Part shown: positions 34,068-44,403 of the stretch, piece by piece
Layout: each line of letters starts with the position of its first letter
Numbering within the stretch: position 1 is the first letter of the stretch
Source: Theocolax elegans
Lineage: Eukaryota > Arthropoda > Insecta > Hymenoptera > Cerocephalidae
Reading direction: 5' to 3'
DNA: 64,000 nucleotides
Assembly (NCBI GenBank): GCA_026168455.1
Contig: CM047429.1
Location: 31,518,138-31,582,137 of the forward strand
Notes under the pieces: model-generated
Told to the model about the DNA's origin: nothing
Seen by the model: the letters and a program-made list of their open reading frames with translations, nothing else
Databases searched by the model: none
Made by a program: the position numbers and the translations under genes

Positions 34068-36793
34068 ACTGGGATAGTTCCAATAAATACTTATATAATC
34101 TGCTTTTGAACAAACACACACTCGTACTTAGTTTTAATTCAGATGGTAAACTATCCCATAGATCCATTGCCTGTATAGAGAAGGATTTTTTATATATATT
34201 CGTAGAAACAATCTGTGAAAAGAAACAAAACCGAAGGAAGATTGACAATTTTGTTCTGAGCGCCGTATGTCAGGATTCGGGGCAGGGAATAACGCATACA
34301 AATAATCCGGTTTTTTAGTCGTTAATACCTGATAAGTAAGTACATCCATAAAATATAGGCGACGTTTACTCACTGACAACCAGTTTAATTTCTTATAGAA
34401 ATGATCCAATCTCCCATCCTTCCTTAGACGAAAAATGAATCGCACGCATACATTCAATAGACGCTGGAGTTTTGTATTCAAATACTCGGGGATATCATAA
34501 TACACAAGGCATGCGTAATCAAAGCATGACATTACAAGGGCTGTGACAAATTTCTTCTTCATAGTGACTGATAGAAAACTACCACGGTTACACAACTTAT
34601 GCAGTACACCATGAACTCTTGAGACTATACCCGAAATATGTGAGTTCCATTGCAAGTTTTGATTTATCACTACTCGAAGATTCCTCATTGGCTTATTAAC
34701 CAAATCGATCTATTGACCATCTAATAAAACAGGTGCCAAGCAATCTCTATTTATAAATTGAAGCTGCTGAGTCTCCCCAATCGGGATTACCTTTGTTTTG
34801 CTGAAATTTATTTCGAGTTTATGTTCACGAGCCCAATTTAATATTCTAGAGCCATCATATAAACGTCGGCTCATGATTGAACCCTGGGAAACACCTGACG
34901 TAGTTTCAAAGAACTCAGAGGGAAGACCATCCTCATCAACAACAACCTGAGACCGTCCTGATAAATATGAGTAGAACCACTCTATAGCATCATCCGCAAA
35001 ATTAAGCTGTTTTAAAGTTCTCAAGAGATCATAATTGACACTAATTGTGTCAAATACCTTTCTAAAATCAAACATTAATAAGAAGGTAACCATATCTCTC
35101 TCAGAGGCCACCGTATGTCATCAGTGATCTTTATAAGCGCTGTTTGGGTGCTAAACTGCTTGCGAAAACCCGATTGGAATGGTGTCAACATGTTATTTGA
35201 TTCTAAATGAGCAATTACTTGTTGAGAAACCAGTCGGTCAAAAACTTTAGCAAAATGTGGCAGATTTGTGATAGGTCTAGTATCTGATGGCGCTGAAGGT
35301 TTAGGAACTTTACTAAATGGGATAATGACCGACTTCTTCCACAAGGCAGGGTACCTATTCGTTGTAAGCGAATAATTAAAAAGCTCCGTAAGAATCGGAA
35401 CAATACTACTAAAAACCTCTTTAAAATACGATAAAGACAAGCTATCAGTAATACGACTTTTGGCTTTAGGAAGGCAAAGTGAAATAGCATCAGCAACCAG
35501 CACATGAGTAACTGCTTGGAATGAGAAACACGGAAAGTCAAAAACTGGTTGTAGTGATTTAATCTCATTTAATTTTTCGACAGTAGAAGATGAATGACTC
35601 CTAGAAACCGACGCAAAATGGCAAGACAGCCGCTGAAAAGAAGTTAAGCGGAGAATTGAAAGTCTCGCTCGTTATTCCTAGTCTTCTCAACAAACGCCAA
35701 CATTTTGACTGATCAGTTTCGCTGGTCAGAGATTGACTATAATATTCGTTACGCGCATTTTAATTTCTTTTTTCAATTCCTTTCGCATGCCTTTATATCG
35801 AACCAGCAACAACGAATCACCTCGACGCTTAGCTAATTTATACAATTTGTCTCTCTCATTACACTTAACCCTCAACTCTTTACTCATCCATGGGGCAGAC
35901 TGCGTACGAATAGGTCGTGTCACCATTGGTGCCTGTTTATCCAGATTTGTGATAAGAGAATTGCACATAGATTCACATAACGAGTCTACAGATAATGATG
36001 CATTAAAATTTACTCGTAAGTCCGTGAGATCATTTTTTATCATTCTAGAAAATTCTGAGTAAACACAATTATTAAAATCACGAAAAGAGCGTACAGTAGG
36101 CCTTGGTTCTAATACTGGAAGATTATAATCGATAATAATATAGTCGTGCCCACTTATAAATGGGCTATCAGATTGCTTCTTATTCTTAACCTTACTTTCG
36201 GAATCAACTATAAACACATCAAGCCATGTGTCACAATTATCACGGTGGTGGGTTGCATTAAAAGGAACAAGATGGAATGAATGTTCGTTTATAAGGTCAA
36301 GCAAATGCGAACTGTAATAATCGTCGGTCAAAAAATTTGAATTTAAGTCACCAGTAATAATGATGTTTCCATAACGATGAGCATGGAGCTGCAACGTATT
36401 AAAGAATTTTCTTAAAACATGTCCCTTGGGACGCCGGTAGACAATTGCAAAAAGTATTTTTATATTACCAATAAATAAATCTAAGATCATGTATTCTGTA
36501 TCGTTTATATTAGATATTTGAGGGGTTTCGAGTACTTTAAAAAATATATCACTCCTCAAATAACATGCCACACCACCACCCTGCATGAACTCTCTTTTAC
36601 CAGTGACAGACGTCAATCTCTGATCATTTCGCAATAAAATATAGCCATCTAATTTATAAACGGAAACTGGACGATTTGGTGTTAACCACGTCTCAGTTAG
36701 TGCAAGAACATCTAACTTTTGAGAGGTTAACAGTGATTCAATTTCAACATGATGATCAAGAAATGAATTTACATTAACATGTGCGATTCGCAA
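34068..36793 (-). pseudogene. LINE A2 ORF2: endonuclease + RT with catalytic box deleted
   Basis: From ATG 36793 the endonuclease is intact by motif: HVNVNS, LTETW, VYRRPKG, TGDLNSN, TWLDVF, GHDYI. The frame shifts at about 35730. RT (35075-35503) shows DTRPITNLPHFAK and FRKQFSTQTAL, then FDFRKVFDT (34710-35111). At about 34858 SIMSRRLYD joins directly to GSRILNWAREHK, so ~100 bp including the FADD box present in A1 is missing. C-terminal parts continue through 34134-34703 and end near 34068. It shares roughly two-thirds of residues with A1. Confidence 0.85.
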
Positions 36794-36959
36794 ATGAGCA
36801 GATGACGATGTGTGACAAGTTTCATAAGAATCACTAGGTAGTCACAGTAATAGTTTGTTGAGATCATCCTCGGTAACAATTTGAGTAGCTTGCGATTTAT
36901 CGTTCTTACGTACATATATGACACTATCACGAGTCCAAATATACTTAAGAGGTTCGAGC

Positions 36960-37761
36960 TTACTTTAAACTAACGGCCGGAGGCAACAACTCATAGATGT
37001 TAATAGGTTTCGCAGAAAAATTACCAGCATTTGCAACTAGATTTCCATAAGTAATATTTCCAAACTTACGTTTTACCTCCAACACATAATTTCGCACCTC
37101 AGACTGCTGAAATCGAATAACAAATGATTTAGTATCCACATTACCAGAAAAAGATTGACTAGCTGGTAACGAAGAAGAGCTACTTTGTGTACTTCTGAAC
37201 GGAAAAGGGCGAGCCTCGAGAATATCACCACAGAGGTGACCGAGACCGAGTACATGCAAAATACCTTTAGATAAATCAGTGAGAGGGGTGCTACAAGATG
37301 CAGGAATACCAGTAACTTTAATTTGTGTATTAGGCACTGCTGTAATCTGCATATCTTTAAGCTGAGCAACTTCTGTTATTGATTAATTCAGTATTTTCTT
37401 TTCCACTATTGAAAAGAAATGCAGATTGCTGTGATGGGGTCATTGACTCCCAATTTTCTGGTAGATTCATGTTATCAACTCGCGGTGTACTAACAGGAAC
37501 GTCACACACAACTAGGCTAGGACTGGACAGAACGTTTGATTCTTTAATTTTTAACAACTTAACATAAGAAGATTTATCTATAGAAGTTCCAAGGTATGAT
37601 GCACAGCATATATCAGACGGTTTACTATTCAAGTAACGAGTAGAAAAACCTGGGTGGAAAACATTATCACATTGATTGCAAGCTTTGAGCACACCTGCAA
37701 TATTTTGCGTACAACGAGCACATTTAATTGCTTTTGATTTAGATTTAGCCTTACTACCCAT
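36960..37761 (-). pseudogene. LINE A2 ORF1: PHD-like zinc finger protein, frameshifted
   Basis: MGSKAKSKSKAIK is followed by a finger CARCTQNI..., CNQCDNVFHPGF and ICC, a PHD-like C2-C2-H pattern in which the expected final Cys pair partner is changed (HPGF). After a frameshift near 37352-37380 the second half continues (QIKVTGIPASCSTPL and FVIRFQQSEVRNYVLEVKRK), which parallels the VFRISSPSTRDLVL region of B1. A short extension resembling YIWTRDSVIYVRK and TEDDLNKLL follows at 36845-36950. It would bind the element RNA. The frameshift disables it. Confidence 0.75.
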
Positions 37762-37790
37762 TTATACGGTTGAATGAATCGGTTAATCGG

Positions 37791-38690
37791 TTATTTTCTG
37801 GATCGCACAGCATTCTACAACATACCACGCATTAGTACAAAACACATTTACGTCCGACATACGTACAATTTAAACATGAATAGTTATAACAAAAGCGCAA
37901 TAATAATATTTCTGGCTCGCAGTTTATAACATATAATAAAAATACTGATAAAGTTACTTAAAACACTCTAAGTCCTAGTTAAATTTTGTTAAAAATCTAC
38001 GTAGTTGGCAATTTACAATTTTTCAATTAAAAAATATTGCAAAACTTGAGAATAAAGTGAAACGTTATCCCATTCGTTCAGATAATAATCGCCAATTTAC
38101 ATACAATAAAAAAAAATCGAAGTATAATATTAAGTATAATTAAGAATCGAAGTATAATATAAGTTACGCATTATCTATAATACACTAACAATTAAAATAA
38201 TAACAAACATGTGTAAAATTGAATTTTGTCGACATCTAGTGTTAATGATAACATTAATTAGATCACGTTATTACCAGGTATCAGTTTTTAAAAGACAATG
38301 TCTACATTACCGACTGTCGGTAACACTCTCGCCACGTGCAGGCTTTATAAAATTTGAGTCAAACATAACGTAGAAATCGAACACACTTTTTCACACTTTT
38401 ATGCATTAAATACCGACACTACATCCACCAAACTTTCAAAAACAGCAGAAACAAAATGCTCCTCACTCCCATTGGAAAAATACTGCCTGCTCAGGTCTGG
38501 AAAATATCTAATCAGCTAAGTTTCATGGTTCAAGAACTCGATACGTTAGACGTCACTCATGGCCAAATTAATGCACCTTAGATTGCATTATAGCTTAACA
38601 CATACTGGCCGTATCGAGGACGTCTTCCTGTAACTTTCCTCCAAGGAGTACAAAAGAAAAACTATTAAAACACGAACTTTTAGAGAGCTG
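37791..38690. other. Possible LINE A2 5' flank; TATA box and small ORF
   Basis: A+T-rich. An imperfect palindrome TTACCGACTGTCGGTAA is at about 38310. TATAAAA at 38346-38352 precedes a plus-strand ORF of 41 codons (38456-38581, MLLTPIGKILPAQVWKISNQ...) whose ATG context is ACAAAATG. There is no family recognition. Confidence 0.35.
38456..38581 (+). CDS. Small ORF, 41 aa, unrecognised
   Basis: It lies ~105 bp downstream of a TATAAAA sequence, with a plausible start context and one short upstream ATG (38402) closed after two codons. Composition (Q, W, hydrophobics evenly mixed) looks protein-like, but at 41 codons chance cannot be excluded. The function is unknown. It could be the first exon of a longer gene, though no clear donor precedes the stop. 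Confidence 0.25.
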   Translation: MLLTPIGKILPAQVWKISNQLSFMVQELDTLDVTHGQINAP

Positions 38691-38716
38691 TATATAAGGT
38701 GATGTTGACGTTTACC

Positions 38717-38717
38717 A

Positions 38718-38754
<37 letters not shown>

Positions 38755-38940
38755 ATGAGAGAGAGTGAGAGAGGGGTGATGCAGATATAGATGGGGCAGA
38801 GGGGTGAGGTAGAGGAGATAGGGAGGATTGTGATAGAGGTGGCGAGAGTAAGATGGTGCGAGAGTAGGAGCATGATATATATATGAATATATATACAAAT
38901 AAAAAGAGAGAGGGAGAGAGAGAGAGAGAGGGAGAGATGC
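38717..38940. repeat. (GA)n microsatellite cluster
   Basis: Two GA-rich runs (38720-38775 and 38900-38935) flank a purine-rich GAGGTAGAGG-type segment. The long minus-strand open frames here are Leu/Ser repeats caused by the microsatellite. Confidence 0.9.
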
Positions 38941-39692
38941 ATTTCATTTTCTATTTACATGAGCAGGCTTAGGACTGTAATGTGTGAAAGAAATATAATT
39001 TATTTAAGTCAAGATTATTGCACATGTACATTCCTACTTTAAACTAGTGTAATCCAGTTTCATAGTATACATAGTATTTCATGATTGCTTTATTACCATG
39101 ACTGCATTAAACATGAAATGCAATTATAATTATATTTTTATAGTGCAATTCTTTTTAACAACTTAATTTTTTTTAATAAATTAAATTTTTGTTATTTTAA
39201 CTATAAATTTAGAAATCTTATGGAGCAATAACCTTTTTTCAATAAATTTTTCGTACATTATAATTTTCATCATATTTTTGTGTAATTGCTTTTGTTTGAT
39301 TTATGCAGCTCAATTTTTGCAGCATGCATCATGTTATTAATATAGATAAAAATAAATAACGCGACACGGTAGCACCTGTAGATCTAAAACAATTTTTTAC
39401 ATATACAATTTTTTGTGTACCTTTTTCTTTTAGCTTATTTTTATCAATTTTTGTGTTTACTACAAAAATACTTTTAAGTGTATTTATAAATAATTAAACA
39501 ACATTTTGATATGTTGACTTAACTTTACTTAACTAGCACCTTCGCAGAACTGCTACTTTGCCGGGTGCCTGCAAAGGCCAGTGAAGGGGCTCTTCCAATT
39601 TTGGTTAGGATGCCTAATCAAACTTAGACCAGGGAGAGAGAGTGAATGAAAGGATCCCAGTTAAACGGGCTCTCCTATGGTTGTGGATCCCC
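38941..39692. other. Spacer, then GC-richer segment
   Basis: 38941-39535 is featureless A+T-rich DNA. 39540-39690 (TTGCCGGGTGCCTGCAAAGG, AAACGGGCTCTCC) is GC-richer and resembles LINE C 5' sequence at 40240-40400 in word content (GGGCTCTCC, GGATCCC). It may be the 5' end of LINE C split off by the MITE. Confidence 0.4.
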
Positions 39693-39696
39693 TTAA

Positions 39697-40210
39697 GGGG
39701 ATGTCGGAGCTATAGCCTCCATCAAAAGCCGCTCGATCTCACGGCTTCGAATGGCGCTATAGTCAGGTGTCGATTTCTACGATAAACGTACTTAAAACAT
39801 AAATTATAAATTTTACAGCTAAATAGAGCTGCTGAAAGATACTTTCCCCCCTAGCTATGACTAAACTTAAGGTAATTATAATATTACTCTTGGCAGCAAA
39901 TGTTTATTTTTTTAAAGAAATGTGAAATACGTCTCATATTCAATGAATCTATATCTGCCGTAATGCTACACGAAACGTATTTCACATTTCTTTAAAAAAA
40001 TAAACATTTGCTGCCAAGAGTAATATTATAATTACCTTAAGTTTAGTCATAGCTAGGGGGGAAAGTATCTTTCAGCAGCTCTATGTAGCTGTAAAATTTA
40101 TAATTTATGTTTTAAGTACGTTTATCGTAGAAATCGACACCTGACGACAGCGCCATTCGAGACCGTGAGATCGAGCGGCTTTTGATGGAGGCTATAGCTC
40201 CGACATCCCC
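39697..40210. mobile_element. Palindromic MITE with TTAA target duplication
   Basis: The element starts GGGGATGTCGGAGCTATAGC and ends with its reverse complement. Arms of ~240 bp pair almost perfectly around a short loop near 39950. TTAA is present at 39693-39696 and 40211-40214. TTAA target choice is characteristic of piggyBac-type transposition, so this is probably a non-autonomous piggyBac-like or other TTAA-specific foldback element. Confidence 0.8.
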
Positions 40211-40696
40211 TTAATCGGGGCACTCAATTGAATGTAGGCATCCCACTAATAATGGGCTCTCCATCTGTATGGACTCCCTCTGGATTAAGGGCGAGACTTG
40301 GATCCCTTCATCCCGATTCAGGGATGCAGGGAAACAAGAGCTGGCTCCGTAGCCCTCTTGGAGGCTAAGAACAGTTCCCAACTCAGTGAAGGCGGTAGTG
40401 CTAGTTGGGACACACATATTAACAGTACACTAACATATATACTACTTCATAACACTCACACACACATAAACAGGACAGTACAGACAGGCACACTTTGGAC
40501 TTTTGCGTACACTTCGGTGGGTCTGTTCAGCTTGGGATGCAGGGGCGACGGCCAGAGGGTACAGTGGGAAAACTGGGTTGGCTGGGGCTCCTAAGCCGCC
40601 AACAGGTATTACAGGGGTCCGGATCAGTCTAACCAACGCGGAGGGAAAAGGTGATGCCTTGCATTCTTAACACTCCTACACCCGTATATTAGAACT

Positions 40697-41224
40697 ATGA
40701 AAAAAATGGAAAATAAAGAGTATGTTCTCAAAGCACCAGAGATCGAGGGGCTTCCTAAGCCTAATAGTACTACAGAGGTGAACCGGGCGGCGGGCGTTTT
40801 TGTAACGGCGGCCAATACCGAGACAAAGCTCCTAGAGGCAAGTCGGGCGGCTGCGGGGGCAACCCCAGCGGCAAATACCGGCTTACCTATGGACAAACAA
40901 GAAAAGAAGCAGACAGCTGGTGAAAAGACCGGCAAGCTGCGCGAAATAAGCACAAAAACCGAAAGCATCTCTCGGGAGCGGAACTGAGGAAGAAGCGCCA
41001 AGCGACCTCTGCATCGGTTGCAGAGGCTGACACACCGGGTTTATCTAAAAGACAACACTCGGACAGCTCCAACTCCCAGAGAAAAGAAAAAGAGGCTTGT
41101 TGGAGATGTTCCAAGGAGTTACAGCAGAGCGCTAGCTACTGAGTTAAAGGTGGTCATCGTGCGAGTCATGTACTTAGAGGAGGAAAAACTCAGAAAGAAG
41201 GTCAGAAGGCTCTACAAAGAGTGA
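40697..41224 (+). pseudogene. LINE C ORF1-like protein, frameshifted
   Basis: MKKMENKEYVLKAPEIEGLP opens a hydrophilic, Ala/Lys/Thr-rich frame to 40987. Another frame continues (KDNTRTAPTPREKKKRLVGD and a basic LRKKVRRLYKE tail to 41224). Such low-complexity charged N-termini are common in LINE gag-like proteins. No zinc knuckle survives clearly. Its role is inferred from position only. Confidence 0.5.
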
Positions 41225-41229
41225 GACGG

Positions 41230-42414
41230 ATCTAAGGTTTTTTAGAACGACATGGAGGGATTATAAGAAAGAGATAGAGAAAGCCGCATTGGAAGGGTAA
41301 AGGAGTTATTGCAGTAAACAGAAAACTGTATCAGATACAGCTAGGCTCTGCAACATACTTCAAAATCCAAAAAAACCTGCGGTAGATTCTATCAGAACAA
41401 TGGAAGAAAACTGAACCAAAGATGGTCAAGAAGTACTAACAAATTTATTGGAAACACACTTTCCTGACTACCGAGAGGAGGACTCTGACGACAGATGGGG
41501 CCTCTCGGCACGAGGGGAAGATTGGAGAATTGCAAGATATATAAAGGGTAAATAAAGGATAAAATGGGCATTAGGTACGTTTGAATATTATAAGGCGCTG
41601 GGACCGGATGGTATCTTTCCAGCACTGCTACAGCAGGGCGGAGACATACTCATTCCGGCTTTGGAAATACTTTATCGAGCGTGTCTTGCTCTAGGATATA
41701 TACCAATAGGATGGAGATTGGCAAAAATAGCCTTTCTACCAAAGTTAGGAAAAGTGCAACACACTACATCAAAGGATTTTAGATCGATAAGTCTACATCG
41801 TTTTTATTAAAAACACTGGAAATACAGCACTGGTGGATGCGGTAGGTTTTATTAAAAAGGGCATGGAAAATAGAGCTATGGTGCTGGCGGCTTTTCTAGA
41901 TACAGGAGGGGCCTTTAACCATACTACCAGGGAATCGATTACAAAAGGAATGAAGGACAATAAGATTCCTGGGATCGTCATCAGATGGTTAAGCAATATG
42001 CTGAATTCCCGGGTAATAATGTCAAACTGGAGGTCATACAGTAGTACTGGAAAAGTAAGAAAAGGATGCCCACAAGGAGGGGTCTTATCACCAACTCTTT
42101 GGTGTCTTGCTGTGGACGACCTGATTCGTGAATTAAATGAATCAGGTATTTACACACAGGCCTATGCGAACGACGTGGTCATCATGGTAAAAGGGGATGA
42201 TGAGAATGTTCTGGCGGGTCTTATGCAATTCGCACTTGAACTCGTGGAAAACTGGTGTATACGAGTAAAACTTGGAGTGAACCTCAGTAAGGTCAATATC
42301 CTGCTATGTACAAGTAGATATAAGACCAAACCAATTGTGGACCTCCGGTTACAGAGGACCCCGATTGAATTGAGCAAAGAAGTCAAATTCCTGGGAGTGG
42401 TAATTGCTAACTAG
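41230..42414 (+). pseudogene. LINE C reverse transcriptase, broken
   Basis: A linker (EIEKAALEG, LQNPKKPAVDSIRTMEEN, LLETHFPDY) leads into RT: KALGPDGIFPALLQQGGD at about 41598, then WRLAKIAFLPKLGK and DFRSISL. A deletion removes the next segment, and 41833-42414 continues with LAAFLDTGGAFNHT, GCPQGGVLSPTLW, the catalytic box YAND (normally YADD) and VKFLGVVIAN. The last box residue change and the stops abolish activity. Confidence 0.8.
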
Positions 42415-42872
42415 GCTTAACTGGGGGAAAAACGTAAAGGCAAAGTGTGACCCGACAGTAAGCACCTTCTGGGTCTGCAGAAGAGCGTTTGGTAGATCTT
42501 GGGGACTTGGTCCTGAGAAGGTTACGTGAATGTATGAAGCCATATTAAACCAAGGCTCATGCATGGAGCCCTAGTGTGGTGGAGTAAATAATATCAAAGC
42601 ACACATTAAATCCTTACATAAGGTCCACAGAATGGTTATGCGGGGTATAACAGGCTCAATGCGCTTACAAAGCATTCTACAGGCTCTTTGGAATGACATA
42701 TTGCAAGCTTTTCAGGGATAAAGATCTGATAAGGCAGACATTGCCACTTATCAAAGAATGAGGGTGTGACAAAATGTCGGAAAGGATCTTCTTCTCCAAA
42801 CCATACAAAATCACTTATCCGGATAGAAAAGAATGAGAGGAAGGATCACACGAGCTACTGAAAGACAGCATA

Positions 42873-43373
42873 GTGTGGTTCACCGATGGTTCTAAGAATG
42901 AAGAAGGAGTTGGAGCTGAGACGTGGGAGAAAGGGAGCGTGCTAGAAATAGTATGCTCACTCGATGCGCATGCCACTATGTTCCAAGCAGAAGTGAGGGC
43001 CATTACTAAATCGGCGGACAGCATACTGAACAGGGGGATAAAGTATAGAACTGTTACCTTCTGTTCGGACAGCAAAGCTGGTCTAATGGCACTAGAAAGT
43101 AACACGATCACTTCAAAAGAAGTGTTGAAATGCAGAAATGCACTGGAGTCCCTGGTTGCACAAAATGTAGTAAATCTAGTTTGGGTAACAGGTCACTCCG
43201 GAATAGTAGGTAATGAAAAAGCGGACAAGCTAGCAGGCAGGGGAGCAAATCGGACACGAGCAAAGCATTGCAGCGTGGCCTTACCTGCCTGTGAGATAAA
43301 AAGAACAACAAAGAGTTGGCTCAAGAGTGAGTTAATAAAAAATCGAAACAAGAGAAAGGATGTAAACAAATGA
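42873..43373 (+). pseudogene. LINE C RNase H domain
   Basis: The four acidic residues of RNase H are all visible in context: WFTDGSK, FQAEVRAI, FCSDSKAGL and GHSGIVGNEKADKLA. The domain would remove RNA from the cDNA hybrid. It is read here as an open frame of 166 codons, but upstream stops (42421-42870) separate it from RT. Downstream (43440-43640) a knuckle CRWCEKENETTAHLCKC marks the C-terminus. Confidence 0.85.
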
Positions 43374-43815
43374 AGGACTTTATAGGAAACAACCCGTCGG
43401 AGGAATGGATACATTCCTTAAAGAATCAAAGCAAAAGAACGCTTAGGTTAATGACGGGTTGACTAACGGGACACTGGAATGTAGGGTACCATCTGAAAAA
43501 GATGGGGCTTCGAGCCTCTAGTAAATGCAGATGGTGTGAAAAGGAAAACGAAACAACGGCACATCTTTGTAAATGCCCAGCTCTAATGGGCACTAGAATG
43601 AGAGTGTGCGGAAAACCTCTGCTGGAAGCAGAGGAATAAAGGAATTCAACCTAACGTCCTTTTGCAAGGTGGTCGAATGCATAAATAAGGTATTGCAAAA
43701 GAAAAACAGTTAAAATGGAGGCATAGCACGATGGACGCATTGGTCTGAGTGTTAGCCCGCCAAGTCCCTGAGTTAGGGCCAACGGAACACCTCCTTATCG
43801 AGATTAAGACTAAGA

Positions 43816-44403
43816 CTACTTAACTTTTGATAATGTGACATATAATTGCCCATGACTAAATACTGGATTTGGTAAATATAATCCAACTCGGCTAAATGAT
43901 TGTCCTTGTGATTTTTTTATAGTCATGGCAACACCTAATTTAATATTAATTAGATTAATAATTATTAATAATAGACGTAGTGCGTGTTTTAAAGATTACT
44001 GTTAATAATAACTTTTAACACATAATTCTATAATCTGATTGCGATTTCCGTGATGAACTATAGGAAGTATTTATTTAAAGTCACAAGGATGCAATTATTA
44101 ATTTTCCTGCAAATAGTTTTTTGTTCCGAGATAAATCTTTTAAAAGAATATTAACTGCTTCAAATTCCTATTTTGAAGTAAATTTATGGATATTTTATCC
44201 TAAATTACTAATCTATTAAGAGTTGACCATGTTTTGAATTTGGAGAAATATTACATACTGTTTTACTATTCATTAATAAATTAACAGCAATCACCGTCCA
44301 TGCAACCGCTTTTTGGGGTATCTTATTTTTCATACCATATTTAATTATATTTTAGTAAGTAATATTTTCCAGCACTTCCAGGCCCATCCATAAATAGTAT
44401 ATT
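43816..44403 (-). pseudogene. Pif1-type helicase relic (probable Helitron)
   Basis: Minus strand, read in several frames. A Walker A region FMDGPGSAGKYYLLK at about 44385 comes first, then KAVAWTVIAVNLLMNSKT, FEAVNILLKDLSRNKKLFAG, LPIVHHGNRNQIIELCVKS and, at the end, [20 protein letters not shown] and [15 protein letters not shown] before a stop at 43816. These are the ordered motifs of the Pif1 helicase module of Helitrons and related genes. It is too short, with several stops and deletions. The Rep/HUH nuclease half was not found upstream. Confidence 0.75.

Larger units (their letters stand above)
33655..37790 (-). mobile_element. CR1-like LINE, family A copy A2 (near full length)
   Basis: Minus strand. 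The 3' end at 33655 repeats the GCTTTCAAATCAAATCTCT tail of A1. ORF1 starts at 37761 and ORF2 at 36793. The order is ORF1 (PHD-like finger and RNA-binding region), endonuclease, RT, C-terminal domain. 5' UTR sequence probably extends beyond 37790, but its limit is not visible. The copy has lost its catalytic box by deletion and is inactive. Confidence 0.85.
40215..43795 (+). mobile_element. RNase H-bearing LINE, family C (I/Loa-like)
   Basis: Plus strand: 5' region from 40215, ORF1-like frame, EN-RT linker, RT, RNase H and a C-terminal CCHC knuckle. An RNase H domain after RT places it in the I-group (I, Loa, R1/Jockey neighbours); the exact clade is unsettled. The endonuclease is missing between about 41220 and 41240. 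Multiple stops and a YAND box show it is dead. A 3' UTR-like segment ends near 43795. Confidence 0.75.

Noticed and set aside
38588..38947. Three overlapping minus-strand ORFs rich in Ser/Leu
   Set aside because: They are translations of the (GA)n microsatellite in its three frames.
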